Source: Chinchilla lanigera (Eukaryota; Chordata; Mammalia; Rodentia; Chinchillidae). From it: DNA of 64,000 nucleotides. The notes under the pieces were generated by a model. It had not been told where the DNA came from, did no database searches, and saw nothing but the letters and a program-made list of their open reading frames with translations. The stretch covers positions 474,301 through 538,300 of the forward strand of contig NW_004955481.1 in the NCBI RefSeq assembly GCF_000276665.1. Reading direction: 5' to 3'. Positions 1-11,097 of this stretch are shown one piece after another (the first letter of the stretch is position 1; each line of letters opens with the position of its first letter). The position numbers and the translations under genes are program-made.

Positions 1-1339
1 TTAACGAAGCTGCCAGGTGAGAATGTGTGTGATAGGAAGTCACCAGTGATCCATGAGCAGCCTTGGACACTGTGCCATGCTGCGCCCTTGTGCTCTAGGA
101 CAGCCGTAGCTGCTCAGTGGGAACACAACCTACCTCTACCAAAATAAGGGATGAACACCTAAAGGGTTTCTGACCCCAAATGCAGAGCCTGTCTTTGGCT
201 CCACTTTTTTCCCCCTTTGGATAGAGTGGGGTGCTGCTGTGTGTCGGTACGTGTTCCCCACAGTCTGAGCTAGGACGGGGGGCTGCAGTGAGTTAGCAGC
301 GCAGTGCGTGTGCAGGGAAGGGGGTGCCGGGCCGTATGAAAGTCGAGACTGGATGACCAGGGGCCACTGGACACCTTTGTTTCAGCCACAAACCAATCAC
401 CGTGTGCACCACAGACACTGCTGGGAATAAGTAGCTCACACGCCTGGTCGACTTGAAAATTCATAGGCTGTGCCCCATCTACCTGATTCCTGGTAATTCT
501 AATTTATGTCCCTTTTGTCTAAGCTAATCTGTTCGATCGGCCCCTGAAGAACTCTGGACTGGCTACTCCCTTCCACAGGGAAACCGCCGCTATCGATCAA
601 AGCCTTTCCGCTTAGCCAGCAACAGTTTCCCTCACAACAGACTCGGGACTCTAACTCATTGATGTGTTAATAGATCTTTCCCACCCTGACATGAAGTCCT
701 TTCAGCCTAAAAGACAAACACGAAGCTTATCTTCGGTGTTGACACAGGACTCTCAGAGCTTGGCCAAGCTGGGAACCAGCAGACTTCTGGGCCTCCCGCT
801 GAGCAGCTGCGCGTCTACAAACTGGGGGTTTTCTCCTCAGCCTCCTTTCCCATGCTGGGAAAGTTCTTTCAGCCGTCTAGCTTGCATTGCGCTTGCTGTA
901 GTCTAAGCTCTCTTTTTTTGGGAGCATCTCCCTCTCCATCCTTAGTTCCCGTATCTCAACCCTCCCCTAGTCCTAAAGCAGCTTCAGAAACTGCACTGGC
1001 CGCCACCTTTTCACCTCGAGGCTCCAGACTGCTTTCACCCGTCTTCTCCCCCGCCCCCAGGCCCCCTCAGCCACTGAGCGTCATTAGCAAGATCAGGGGA
1101 CAGGCAGAAGGATAAATACCCCACCCCAAATAAGCTTCTTGGGCACAATTCAAGCTGGTTATTTGGAGAAAGTGCAGACCTCCGCAATCACAGGAGTGGC
1201 TCTGAAAAGCTGTCCTTTTGTGAAAAGAAATTTACATCTGTCTGCATTGGTAAGTAGCAGATGTTGTAGACAGGACTGTCAGCTTGATATTTTCCTTGTC
1301 TGCCTAGAAAGGGTCTCTCTGAGGTGGGGTAAGAGAAGT
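1..1339. other. Unique intronic sequence, no feature recognised
   Basis: Mixed-composition sequence without SINEs or recognisable exons. Open frames here are short and have no family resemblance. 1120-1339 leads into the first direct-repeat copy. Confidence 0.6.
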
Positions 1340-1815
1340 AAAGATAGGTAGGAAAGACACAAGGAAAGTTGTAATGTTAAAATTGTACTTTTAATTAAAA
1401 CTACAGCCAGGTGTGATAGTGCACACCTGTAATCTCAGCATTGAGGAGGCTGAGACAGGAGAATTGCTATGAGCTGTTCAAGGCCAGCCTGGACCACCAA
1501 GCAAGACCTTGTGTCAAAAAAAAAAAAAAAAAATTTCAACTTTAGGACACAAACCCGGGAAAAATTCCTAAGGACCTCAAAGACACTAAGCCTGGAAACA
1601 GGACTCTGGGCCTGTGCCGTTTACCTGTAAAGCACACTTCCTCCTACCGAACCCCACCCAGAGCTCAGCTCCAAGCACATGTAAACGGTTTACATTTTAA
1701 CATAGCCCAGCAAATGGGCAAACTCGACAGCTAGTAGAATACACATCCTACGTGACCCACCTAAGGGACACCCCAAGTCCCACAAATATACCCAGCTAGA
1801 AGGCACTAGGCAGCT
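1340..1815 (+). repeat. Unclassified direct repeat, copy 1 (split by a B1)
   Basis: Shares the ordered blocks AAAGATAGGTAG, GTACTTTTAA, TTCCTAAGGA, TTTACCTGTAAA-type, CACTTCCTCC and AAATATACCCAGCT with 2851-3220 in the same orientation. A B1 element is inserted at about 1403-1535. The family was not recognised; LTR-like or an old duplication. Confidence 0.6.
1403..1535 (+). repeat. B1 SINE
   Basis: GCCAGGTGTG...CCTGTAATCTCAGCA, ending in an 18-A tail; the Pol III B-box-like CAAGGCCAGCC segment is intact. Confidence 0.9.
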
Positions 1816-1877
1816 CTGTCCCTCTGAAGGGCCACATTCTATTTCTTTAAGTGGGTACTTTTAAAATTCTACCTGAA

Positions 1878-1962
1878 GGGGCCAGGGATACAGCTCAGTG
1901 GCTCAGCACCAGCCTGGCAAGTGTGAGGTCCTGAGTTCGATTCCTGGTACCAAAAAAAAAAG
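1878..1962 (+). repeat. ID SINE
   Basis: tRNA-like head GGGCCAGGGATACAGCTCAG and B box GAGTTCGATTCC, then an A tail. Confidence 0.9.
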
Positions 1963-2438
1963 TCTGCCTAATGAACCTCTGTCTGCCTCTGACTGATGAA
2001 TCCTGAAAATTCTTTTTCTGTAAAGGAAGTCAGGGATGCTACAACCCGTCCAGTGGTTGGGGTGACTCAAAGTTCCCCATCGGCACCCTGAGGATCCCTC
2101 AGGCCCTGTTCAGTGCCATTTCCACAGCAAGAAGAGACTGGAGCTCTGACACCTGGCCTGGACAGAGATGATCACGGGTGGCTGTTACTCGGGAGACTTC
2201 ATCTGCATCATACAACAAGCCCTGCCCAGGTCACAGCCTTCCCCAGCCGCGGCTCCTTCTGGCCCAGCCCCTTTGTTAAGCTTCATAAGAGTTTTGGCCA
2301 TTTTGCCCCACACATCTGTGTGTGTGTGGGTGTGTGTCTCCCAAGCTGTCTATTGTCAGTGTATTTGATAGGCTAAAATCATCAAATGTAATCATCAACT
2401 CTACAGGGAAGAGAGTACTTTTAAATCCTTCCTGCAGG

Positions 2439-2529
2439 GCTGGGGATATAGCTCAGCAGCACAAGTGCCTGCCTGGCAAGCGCAAGGTCCCGAGTTCGAT
2501 TCCTAGTACCAAAATAAATAAATAAATAA
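2439..2529 (+). repeat. ID SINE
   Basis: GGGCTGGGGATATAGCTCAG head, GAGTTCGATTCC B box, (AAAT)n tail. Confidence 0.92.
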
Positions 2530-2850
2530 CTCCTTCCTATACAGCGAGCTACCTGGGTCACAAATGATGGGTCATGGCTAATGACTAAAGGACCACGGTT
2601 TGTCCACATTTCCCTCCTTTGGAATACATTCAATCAGTTTAAAGATCATGGGGTGCTGGGCTGGGCTGACGTGCCGTGTGCACACCACCCTCCATGCATT
2701 TCTTGGCGGAGGGTGGGGAAGGGTGTTCCCAGACAGGCTCCAGCCAGGGCCAGCGACCACCCACGTGAGCCCACGTCAGCGACGAGCACCATGTTCTCTG
2801 TGATGCTGGGAGAGCAAAACTCTTCCTCTTGAGGTTCAATAGAAAGAATA

Positions 2851-3235
2851 AAGATAGGTAGAAAGGAGACAAGGAAAATCACAATTTTAAGTTTGTACTT
2901 TTAAGAAAAATTGCAGCTGCAGGATACAAAAGTTACTCAAGCCTTTTTCCCTTCCAGGAAACTCACTCCAAAAAAAAAATTTTTTTTCCTAAGGATTTTA
3001 AAGATCAAATAAACTTGTAAATTGGGCTCCCAGCCCCTGGTTTCCACCTGTAAATTGCACTTCCTCCCACAGATTTCCACCCTCGAGAAAACCCACTCTT
3101 CTCAAGTCAGCTTCAAACACAGTTTGCATTCTAGCATAGCACGTTCTGACATTCCAGGATGGCACATGCTAGATCAGCCATCTGGAAGACACACAAAAGA
3201 CCACCGAAATATACCCAGCTCCAGACCTTAATGCC
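2851..3235 (+). repeat. Unclassified direct repeat, copy 2
   Basis: Diverged second copy of the 1340-1815 sequence, start-to-start distance about 1.5 kb. It lacks the B1 insertion, so the duplication predates that insertion or the B1 landed only in copy 1. Confidence 0.6.
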
Positions 3236-3925
3236 TTCAGGTGTCCTTTGTATTCCCCCTTAAGCCAATTTGAGCTTGGCCTCCACCACTAGTAACCCAG
3301 CTGAACCATCTAGCAGACCTCTGCCTCGCAAGCAAGGAAGCACAAGAGGGAGTAAAACAGCGGCTTTAGGCAGGTAAGGAAGCCACACCCTTGTCCACCC
3401 AATGGAAGCATCTCCCAAAAAGGGCCATGGGGAAGTCTTCCCAGGAGGAGCCCCTGGAGTTGCCTCCCCAACACCAAACACAACCAGACACACCAACATA
3501 GACTCGGGGACAGGGAGGACAAAGACCGCCAACTCTACACAAGAGGAAGGCAAGAGGGTAGCACAAATCGGTCCCCATGGACATAACAGGAATTTCTCCC
3601 TTTCTCTTTGCACTCAAGCCGTTCATCTCTCTTGCATCAAATCAAGGACTATTCAAGGAAAACATTCAAGAAAAAAAAAATTGAAATAAAAAAACCCTTC
3701 AAACAGATCCAAAATGTGGGACATCCTACAGAACAACTTTGCCAGGTCTACCTGCTTGTTCTATTTAAAGAAATGAGACCGTGACAACAAAGAGCAGTGA
3801 GCAGCCACTGTCAGCAAGTCAATACTGCAATCTGATATGCCGTCCATATTCAAACTTGGAAACAATCAGAGACATTTAGACAAGGACTGTACATTAGGTT
3901 ATATTTTCAAATAAATGTGATTTTT
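3236..3925. other. Unique sequence, no gene seen
   Basis: A 117-residue minus-strand open frame (3260-3613) overlaps a plus-strand one but neither has splice context or family resemblance; treated as chance. No SINE is present. Confidence 0.5.
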
Positions 3926-3928
3926 GTG

Positions 3929-4003
3929 TGCCTGGTGCTGGGGATCAAACCCAAGATTATGTATATTAGGTAAATGCTCTACTATTGCACCATACCCCCA
4001 GCC
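3929..4003 (-). repeat. ID SINE, diverged
   Basis: Reverse-oriented GGGGATCAAACCC B box and CCCCCAGCCC head. Confidence 0.8.
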
Positions 4004-4254
4004 CACGAATTTGCTTATATGTGCTAACCGTATGGCAGTTACTTCCGAGAATCACATTATTTGGGGGACATACTTGCTGAAAAATTTAGGCGTGATGAGT
4101 CATGGCGTCTGCAACTTCCTTTCCTTATTTTACTGCTTTCCTCTAGAAGCAGAATGGAAAGCTGTGAAACAGTCAAACCGAGGGAGTCCAGGTGACCCTC
4201 TGTGTGCTTATAGCATGAGTCTTCTAAGTTTTGAGCAAGTTGGGGCTTTTAAAA

Positions 4255-4645
4255 CAGGGTTTTTAACAACAATGAAGACAAAAAAACACAAAACAATGCA
4301 AAAACAATACAGGATTTCAAAACAAGATGAGAGAAATTAACAGTGGTTGTTGTATCACATATTGTTATCTTCAGCGAAGTTGCTCAGATTACCAGATGCA
4401 AGAATGCAAGATTGATCAAACAATTAAAGACAATAACAAGTAATAGAAAACACATTAGAAACGATACAGAGCTTCATCAGACAGGATGGCAGGAATTCAG
4501 CAATGGCTGCTATATTGCATATTGCTGTCTTCAAACCAGTTGCTCTGATTACCAGATATACGCATGCAAAATTGGTCAAGAGAAAAGAAAAAAAAACTTA
4601 AGCATTAACTGTTCCTTTCAACAAACCAACAGACATTAGCAACAC
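4255..4645 (+). repeat. Diverged tandem duplication, period about 160 bp
   Basis: Blocks at 4342-4425 and 4500-4580 align at roughly 80% by eye, sharing CATATTG(T/C)T, TCTTCA and GATTACCAGAT. The preceding stretches (4275-4340 and 4430-4498) also align. Differences are mostly transitions. Family unknown. Confidence 0.65.
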
Positions 4646-4753
4646 ACTTATCCCAGCTATCCTTGTATATACATATATATTTTTTTCTTTAATTTTAAAG
4701 AGAAAATATCAAAAACTAACAAAAACACAGGTAAAGGGTTTTTTAAAGCCCAT

Positions 4754-4920
4754 TACTAGCCAGGTATGGTGGCACTCACCTGTAATGCAAGCACTTTGGG
4801 AGGATCTCAGGTTTGAGCCCCGCCTGAGCAATTTAGCAAGACTTTGTCTCAAAACAAAAAAGGGCTAGAGATGTATGTAGTTCATTGTAAAGGCCCTGTA
4901 TTCAACTCCCAGTACAAAGA
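4754..4920 (+). repeat. B1-dID dimeric SINE
   Basis: B1 left half (GCCAGGTATGGTGGCACTCA) joined through TCTCAAAACAAAAAAGGG to an ID-like right half ending TTCAACTCCCAGTAC. Confidence 0.85.
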
Positions 4921-4975
4921 AGGAAAAAAGGAAAGAAGGAGGAAGGGAAGGAAGGAAGGAGGAAAGGGCCAGAAG
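4917..4975 (+). repeat. GGAA-rich simple repeat
   Basis: Impure (AAGG)n directly at the tail of the preceding dimeric SINE. Confidence 0.85.
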
Positions 4976-4985
4976 GCCAGCCCAT

Positions 4986-5060
4986 TATTGAACTGGGGTT
5001 GTACTTCAGTGATAGAACACTTGCCTAGCACATTGGAGGACCCAGGTTCAATCCCCAGTA

Positions 5061-5095
<35 letters not shown>
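4986..5095 (+). repeat. ID SINE with (CA)n tail
   Basis: ID body ending GGTTCAATCCCCAGTACC, running straight into (CA)n at 5062-5095 in place of an A tail. Confidence 0.9.
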
Positions 5096-5097
<2 letters not shown>

Positions 5098-5665
5098 CCA
5101 CCATCTGCCCTCAAATCTGTACCTACATATGTGTACTTGTGCAAGACCAGCATGTACACATACACACACATGCATGCATGTTCTCCAACACAGCAGGTGA
5201 GTGTGCAAAGGGCACCACCAGCCAGAAGGCAGGAGAACCAGCTTCTGGCCCAGATCTTTCCTCTCATGACCCTCTCCAAGTCTGTCTTCTTAGCTGGAAA
5301 ATGACGGTTGGAGCTTCTGTAGACATATATGCTATATATGGTTTCATGGATGGGGAAGGACCGAGGTGGACAGTGCAGGGGTTAACAACTGAAGGTAGAG
5401 CTGTGATGGTCCTTTCTCAGACAGCGGTGGGTGACAGAAACCATCTCGGAAGTCAGCCCTCACCCACCCTACTACCTGATTCTAGGCCTGTCAGAGTCCT
5501 AGTTTGTAGGACTTGACCCTGCATTTGAGACAGCCAGCCCATACCCCTGAACAGGCTAGTAGGAATTGGCCAGTTTCATTAGATCTGCAAAGAAAATGCC
5601 CTTGGCCACTGAGCTCCTGCTTCCTCGGGGGCACCCAGGGAAGAACTTGTGTCTTAAGAATTATG

Positions 5666-5915
5666 ATGAGCTGGGCATGGTGGCACACGCCTGCAATCCC
5701 AGCACTCTGAGAGGCTGAGGGGTCAAGTTGGACCCCAGCCTGACAACCCTGCAACTTAGTATGCCCCTGTCTCAAAATTAAAAATTTAAAAGAGGCCAGG
5801 GAATGTAGTTCAGTGTGAAGACCCTGGGTTCAATCCCTAGTGCTGCCAAATAAACAAACACACAGGGATACAGCTCAGTGTGAACACTCTGGGTTGAACT
5901 GTGAGTACTGAAGAC
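5666..5915 (+). repeat. B1-dID dimeric SINE plus partial second ID unit
   Basis: B1 half GCTGGGCATGGTGGCACACG, spacer AAAATTAAAAATTTAAAAGA, ID half ending TTCAATCCCTAGTGCTG, followed at 5865-5915 by another shortened ID half (AGGGATACAGCTCAGTGTGA). Confidence 0.85.
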
Positions 5916-6654
5916 GGAGTGGGGCCAAGGTCCTGTGACAGGATGAAAAGGCAGGGCCAGCCCCTCTGAATCTGGCCGGGGAAGTGAGTATGGTCAGGTC
6001 CACAACCAACTCCCCAGCCACTTCTGATCAGTGAAGCTCTCCAGATGCCCAGGGCTTCTGAAAATGGTGAAGTTGATGATAGCCCCAGCCACAGAGCATC
6101 CTGCAAAGATCCCAGGCAGTGTGGGAACTTCAGAGGCCAGAAGCCTCCTAACTCCCAGAGGATGGAGCTTGTCTGAGGACAGCAGCGCACAGCAGAAGTG
6201 CAGAGGGTGTGAAGACAGGGAAATACAGTCACAACAAAGAGACAGGATGTTTCACCCAAGAGAGGAGCAATGGGTACATTCTTACTAGTGGTGGGCACAG
6301 AACGTGGAAGGCAATGTAGCAATACAGCAAAACGTGATACCAAGTGCAAGGGTGGGAGAACACTAGAAACAACCATTCAGAGGAGAAACAGGCAAAGAGT
6401 GTGTGGTCTCTCCCTAAACTGGGCACAGTGCAGTGGTTAGACGGAGGGAGCTGAGTCACGTATGGGCACCTATGTATGTATGCATGGGCTTAAGATGCAT
6501 GGAAAAAATATTTTTTTTAAATAGCTAAAAAAATATGCACCAAACTCTGAACAGCAGTTGCTCTGGGAAGGAAAGGGAGGAAGGGGCATTGCTGGCCGCA
6601 GGAGATTTTATCTTTAATGTTCTGATTCTTTTAAAGGAAAATGTATTTTAATTT

Positions 6655-6788
6655 TATTTTGTTTATTTGGGAACAAGGTCTTAACCATCTTGCCCAGTCT
6701 GACTCCTAAGTCATGAGGTCAAGTGATCCTCCTGCCTCAGCTTGCCAAGTGTCTAGGATTACAATGCCAAGCCACCAAACCCAGATAG
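6655..6788 (-). repeat. B1 SINE, old
   Basis: Reverse B1 with ATCCTCCTGCCTCAGCTTGC and GGATTACAATG; diverged. Confidence 0.75.
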
Positions 6789-6814
6789 AAAAATGTGTTT
6801 ATACATTACTTGTA

Positions 6815-6955
6815 TAAAGTTACTATTACTGCCCCCATTTTACAGATGAAAAGCACAGAAAGATTAAACCAGTGCTGGCAAACCTATAGCATGTGTGGGC
6901 TTTCTGTATCATTGAAAGCTCTAAAAGGTTCACCATCACTGGTTTAAACAGTGTT
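6815..6955 (-). repeat. MIR fragment and adjoining hAT-like remnant
   Basis: CCCCATTTTACAGATGAAAAG is antisense MIR core. Next to it 6880-6950 begins CCAGTGCTGGCAAACC and ends TTCACCATCACTGG, an imperfect terminal inverted repeat like nonautonomous hAT elements. Confidence 0.6.
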
Positions 6956-7114
6956 CCCAGGGTCCCATGGTGAGGTGAGGAGGTGGCCTCCCAGCAGGAG
7001 GTTTTAGGAAACTAAACACTTACCTAAAGTCAACCATAAATTATTGGACGCTTAAAAAGCTTCTAAGGAAGGCAGATCTCACATTAAGTGTTCTTCACAA
7101 TAAAATGAAATACA

Positions 7115-7640
7115 TATGTTTTTTGACTTAGAATGGGGTTACATCCCAGTAAACCCATCATAAGTTGAAAATATCATACACTGAGAATGTATCAAATATA
7201 CCTAAGGTACTGCACATCCTACCTTAGCGACATACACATAAAGTGTTGGTTATTTCCCCTGAGATCACAGGGCTCACAGAGCTTCAGTTTACTGCCACAA
7301 ATTATCATAGGGTATACAAGCAACCTGGGAAAAGATTAAAATTCAAAATTCATCCATGCATCCATCCATCTACTCATTCATTCATTCATGGTACTCAATA
7401 TTGAACCTGGGCCCTTTGTACTGAGCTACATTCCCCAGTCCCTTTTTAGGAAAAAAATTTTTTTTACTCTGAGATAGTATTTTTGCTAAGTTGCTAAACT
7501 GCCCAGACTGGGCACCACCATGCCCAGCTCAAAATTCAAAGTATAGTTTCTGCTGAATTCATGTTGCTTTTACAACACCATAAAGTTGAAAAACTTTTTT
7601 TAAAGTCAAACCACCATAAATGGGGACCATAAATTTTACT
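7115..7640 (-). repeat. Tigger-type DNA transposon remnant, interrupted by a SINE
   Basis: GACTTAGAATGGGGTTACAT, CCCATCATAAGTTGAAAATA and, after the insert, TAAAGTTGAAAAAC and AAACCACCATAAATGG match the palindromic ends of TcMar-Tigger elements. Confidence 0.75.
7385..7530 (-). repeat. B1-dID dimeric SINE inside the Tigger remnant
   Basis: Reverse ID half (ATTGAACCTGGGCCC...ATTCCCCAGTCCC) followed by reverse B1 half ending GCACCACCATGCCCAGCTC. Short CATC/CATT repeat precedes it. Confidence 0.75.
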
Positions 7641-7807
7641 TTAAAGTAACAAAGTAAGGTAAAATAAAATAAAATAACCAAGCTCTTAATCACTGTGCTA
7701 CCCACAGACCAAAGCCAAGGCCCTCAACCTGCAGCCGTAATCCTGATGAATGACAACCAGGAGGACAAAACTGGGCTCTGGCCAGGTCAGTCTCCAAGGA
7801 CAAATAA

Positions 7808-7870
7808 CAAATAACTCAGAGTGCATAGACAGTAGCACATAAGCCTAGTATGTGCAAGGGCCTGGGTTCA

Positions 7871-7906
<36 letters not shown>
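7808..7906 (+). repeat. Truncated ID SINE with (CA)n tail
   Basis: Ends CCTGGGTTCAATA and runs into (CA)n at 7872-7906. Confidence 0.8.
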
Positions 7907-7908
<2 letters not shown>

Positions 7909-8699
7909 GAAGTCCAAGTGCACAGGGTAGGGCAGAAGCTTTATCTTTGCCAACTGAAATGACCTTTCCGCATTGGCGTCTGGTGAGTTCTGTGGCTGTT
8001 TTATGCCATTCATTTGGCCGACGAGTGTTCCCTCTCAGTTCAAGCCGTGGTTGCCACTGCCAGGGACAGCGAGAAGCCAGGGATGCTTGCTAGAGGTGCA
8101 GGAGGGGACCTGGGCATGACACCGGGAGGTGAGCAAGGAGTCTTGCAGGAGGGGCCCTCGAACATTCCCCGCCATTGGGGTCGCTGCTCCAGCCCTGACC
8201 TTTCAGGGAGAACTGAAGCCACCGGGAAGAGGGACAGGCACTGAGTCAGGAAACAGTCCGGGTCTCACTTGCTGGCAGCACCACAAGGCTCTGATCCACC
8301 ACCCCCTCACCTGAGCTGCATTGGAAAAGCGAGTAACTATCTTTAAGACAAGAGCAGCTTCCCCATGGAGCCCTGGGAGAAGAAGGAGCAGAGACTGAGC
8401 CAGCAAGATTGTAGAGCAAAGGGAGAGGGAAAGGTATCCAGGAACAGGGAGGAGGTGAGCAAAGAAACACTGAAAACAAGACCCTGGGAGGAGGGTAAAT
8501 CAAGAAACCATGACATTCTCTTCTGCTCAGCCAGAGCCTCCACGCTTGTCACTCCGCCAGAGGGAGGACCTAGGATGCGTGCAGGCCCCTAGGTAAAAAC
8601 CCACAGTTAAGTCCACCTGCCGGCCTGGCCTCCCGAGGCCATGCTGGGCCAACAGTGCCACCTGCTGGCCTAAGGGAGAACCGTCTGCTCCCAACTGCC

Positions 8700-9180
8700 C
8701 ATCAACCAGGGCAGACTCCTCACCTTCACACCTGCCCCACCTGCTCCCACTCCATGGCCTTTGGACGTGCCATTCCCACCGCCTGGGGCACTCTTCCCTC
8801 AGGTGTCCTCACAGCCAGCTTTATGCCTTCTAGTCCTCTCAAATGTGACCTTTTTCGTCTTTTTTTTTGAGACAGGGTTTCACTATGCAGTTCAGGCTGT
8901 ATAAAATCACTTTGTAACCCAGGCTGGCGTCAAACTCACAGCAATCCTCTTGCCTCGGCCTCCTGAGTGCTGGGATTACAGGTGTGTACCACCATACCTG
9001 GCTCAAATATGACTTCTATGGAGAGGCTGTTCCAGACCAGCCCCCTAAAGAATCGCCCCTCCACCACCAGGACTCCTCCCTCATAACCTCACTGTTCTAG
9101 TTCCTTCTCAGGACTTTAGATTACCCAAAACCACCTAGATTTTTTATTTTCTTCTCATCTTCCTTGCACCACTAAAAACT
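8700..9180 (-). repeat. L2 LINE fragment split by a B1
   Basis: Antisense L2 3' motif (GGCACTCTTCCCTCAG, CTCAAATGTGACC, then GAGGCTGTTCCAGACC after the B1). Confidence 0.7.
8861..9003 (-). repeat. B1 SINE
   Basis: Poly-T then GAGACAGGGTTTCACTATGC; ends CACCATACCTGGCT. Carries the extra internal segment typical of B1s in this window. Confidence 0.92.
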
Positions 9181-9769
9181 ACCATGAGGCCAGATAGGGT
9201 CCAACTCGTCTCTATGACTCGAACTCAGAACACGCTCTGGCAAGGAGCACTGTTAGATGAACCATCTGGCACTCATCCAGCTGAGCTCTCCAGAGCTGAC
9301 AAACCCAACCTGAAACTACAGGGACAATCCACAGCCCTCGGCACTCACCACAGTGAAAGACAACAGCATTGCCTTCCCCTGCAGACCTGGTTTCACTCCA
9401 TATGACCCACATGACAATCTCGAAGAACCCAGGTATGAAGCCCTAGTTTGCATGAGTCTCCTTTTGCTGCCCACCTGGACCAGGACCTGAGGATTCCATT
9501 CCCTCTTAAAACCCAAGAGTGCCCATCCGGCCCCAGCCTGCCTTGGGGTTCAGCCCCAGCCCTCCTCAGCAGCACAGCACTGTGTCCTTGCCTCCCTAAT
9601 CCGTCCCCAGGGCTCCCAAAGCTACCTCCCAAATCCCCAAGAGGGCTGGCACCCCACTCTTCCAGGGCACCTGTCACCTCTCGGCACCCCCAGGCACCTG
9701 CCTCTGTGCTATCTCCTGCCAGATCTTCGCAGTTTCTGGTGCTTGGATCACTGCTTCTCAAACAGTTCA

Positions 9770-10010
9770 GTACACTTCCCCACCCCAGTCTTCATCCCTG
9801 CTGTCCTCTTGCTCTGAAGTGTTCCCTCATCTCTCTCCTCCTAGGCGTTCCCTTTCCACCTTCAAGTGTCACCACCTTCAGGAAGCCTGCCTTGATTCTA
9901 CTGCGTCTCCCTTCTCAGGGTGCTGCTGCATGCTTCGTGGGTGACTGCCTGTCTCCTCCATAGATTTCAAGTCCACTGGGTGCAAGAACCAGACCCCATT
10001 CCCACCAGAG
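9770..10010 (-). repeat. L2 LINE fragment
   Basis: Antisense L2 3' features: CAAGTGTCACCACCTTCAGG, AAGCCTGCCTTGATT and AGACTCCAAG-like end. Confidence 0.6.
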
Positions 10011-10054
10011 TGCTCTGTCTTCGCTAACGGTAACAGTCATGGGCACAGACTGCT

Positions 10055-10225
10055 GAGGATCATGCTAAGTCCTTTGACTGTGTTAGGTCATTTAATCCTT
10101 CATCGGCCCTGTGAGGCGGCACTCAGCATCTTCACTTTCCAGATGGGGAAACAGGCTCGGAGAGGTTCGGGGCTTTGCCCCAGGTAACCCGAATAGTGAG
10201 TGGCAGAGCCAGGACTCAACAAAGA
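10055..10225 (-). repeat. MIR SINE
   Basis: CCAGATGGGGAAACAGGCTC, GGAGAGGTT and GTGGCAGAGCCAGGACTCAA are the antisense MIR core. Confidence 0.8.
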
Positions 10226-10486
10226 GAACTCAGCACATAAAACAGCAGCTGGCTTCAAGTAGAAGCACAATGAATATTCATTAGACCAAGGAATGGCTTC
10301 ATTTCTCCTGCTCCGACCTCGGTGTTGACAGCGCAAAGGCATGAATGCCGGTGTTCTTGCTTTCTCTGTTCCAATTCTCACTCACTTGTAACAGAAAAAT
10401 TTGCTCCTTTCTCTCCCTCTTCCTGTTCAAACTGTGGACCAAAAATGACCCTGCTATGACAGGTGCAAAAATGTCACTGATAAACC

Positions 10487-10520
<34 letters not shown>

Positions 10521-10597
10521 TTGCACCAGGAATTGAACTCAGAACCTTGCACTTGCCAGGCAGGTGTTGTGCCACTGAGATACATTCCTGGCCCTGA
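10487..10597 (-). repeat. ID SINE with (GT)n, i.e. (CA)n tail
   Basis: (GT)n at 10487-10514 precedes a reverse ID (ACCAGGAATTGAACTCAGAA ... ATTCCTGGCCC). Confidence 0.9.
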
Positions 10598-10616
10598 GAA
10601 GCCTATATTTAAAAGG

Positions 10617-10880
10617 GAAGATGGCACACACCCGTAATACCAGCTATCCAGGAGGCTGAGACAGGAGAATTGCCAAGTTCAAGGCCAGCCTGGGCAATTT
10701 AGCAAGGTTCTGTTTCAGAATAAAATTTAGGAAGCCAGGTATGATGGCACATGCCTGTAATCCCAGCATGCAAGAGGATGAGGCAGGAGGATCTTTGCAA
10801 GTTTGAGGCCAGCCTGGGCTACAAAGAGAGCTCAAGGCCAGCCTGAACTGCACAGCAAGACCCTGTTTCAAAGAGACAAT
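10617..10880 (+). repeat. Two tandem B1 SINEs
   Basis: First unit 10617-10732 is diverged; second unit 10733-10880 starts AGCCAGGTATGATGGCACAT, contains two CAAGGCCAGCCTG-like blocks and ends in (AATC)n. Confidence 0.88.
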
Positions 10881-10899
10881 CAATCAATCAATCAATTTA

Positions 10900-11097
10900 G
10901 GGATTGAGGATGTAACTCAGTGGTAGAGGACTTGCCTACACTATGCAAGATCCTGGGTTCAATCCCCAGCACTAAAAAATAAATAAATAAAAATAAATAC
11001 ACTTCAAATGGGCTGAGGATGTAGCTCAATGGTAGAGCACTTGCCTAGCATGTGCAAGACCCTGGGGTTCCCCCTCTCCCAGCACCACAAAAAACAT
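10900..11097 (+). repeat. Two tandem ID SINEs
   Basis: 10900-10998 ends GGTTCAATCCCCAGCAC with (AAAT)n; 11010-11095 has GTAGCTCAATGGTAGAGCAC. Confidence 0.9.

Noticed and set aside
3260..3613. 117-residue minus-strand open frame
   Set aside because: No recognisable domain, splice context or codon signature; overlaps a frame on the other strand in unique intronic DNA.
4917..5095. Adjacent GGAA and CA repeats considered as a regulatory element
   Set aside because: Both are simply tails of neighbouring SINEs.
5491..5775. Minus-strand frame with KQELSGQ, superficially like RAP1GAP2 KQELANSSDAT
   Set aside because: Only four residues agree, the following sequence diverges and part of the frame is B1; not the next exon.
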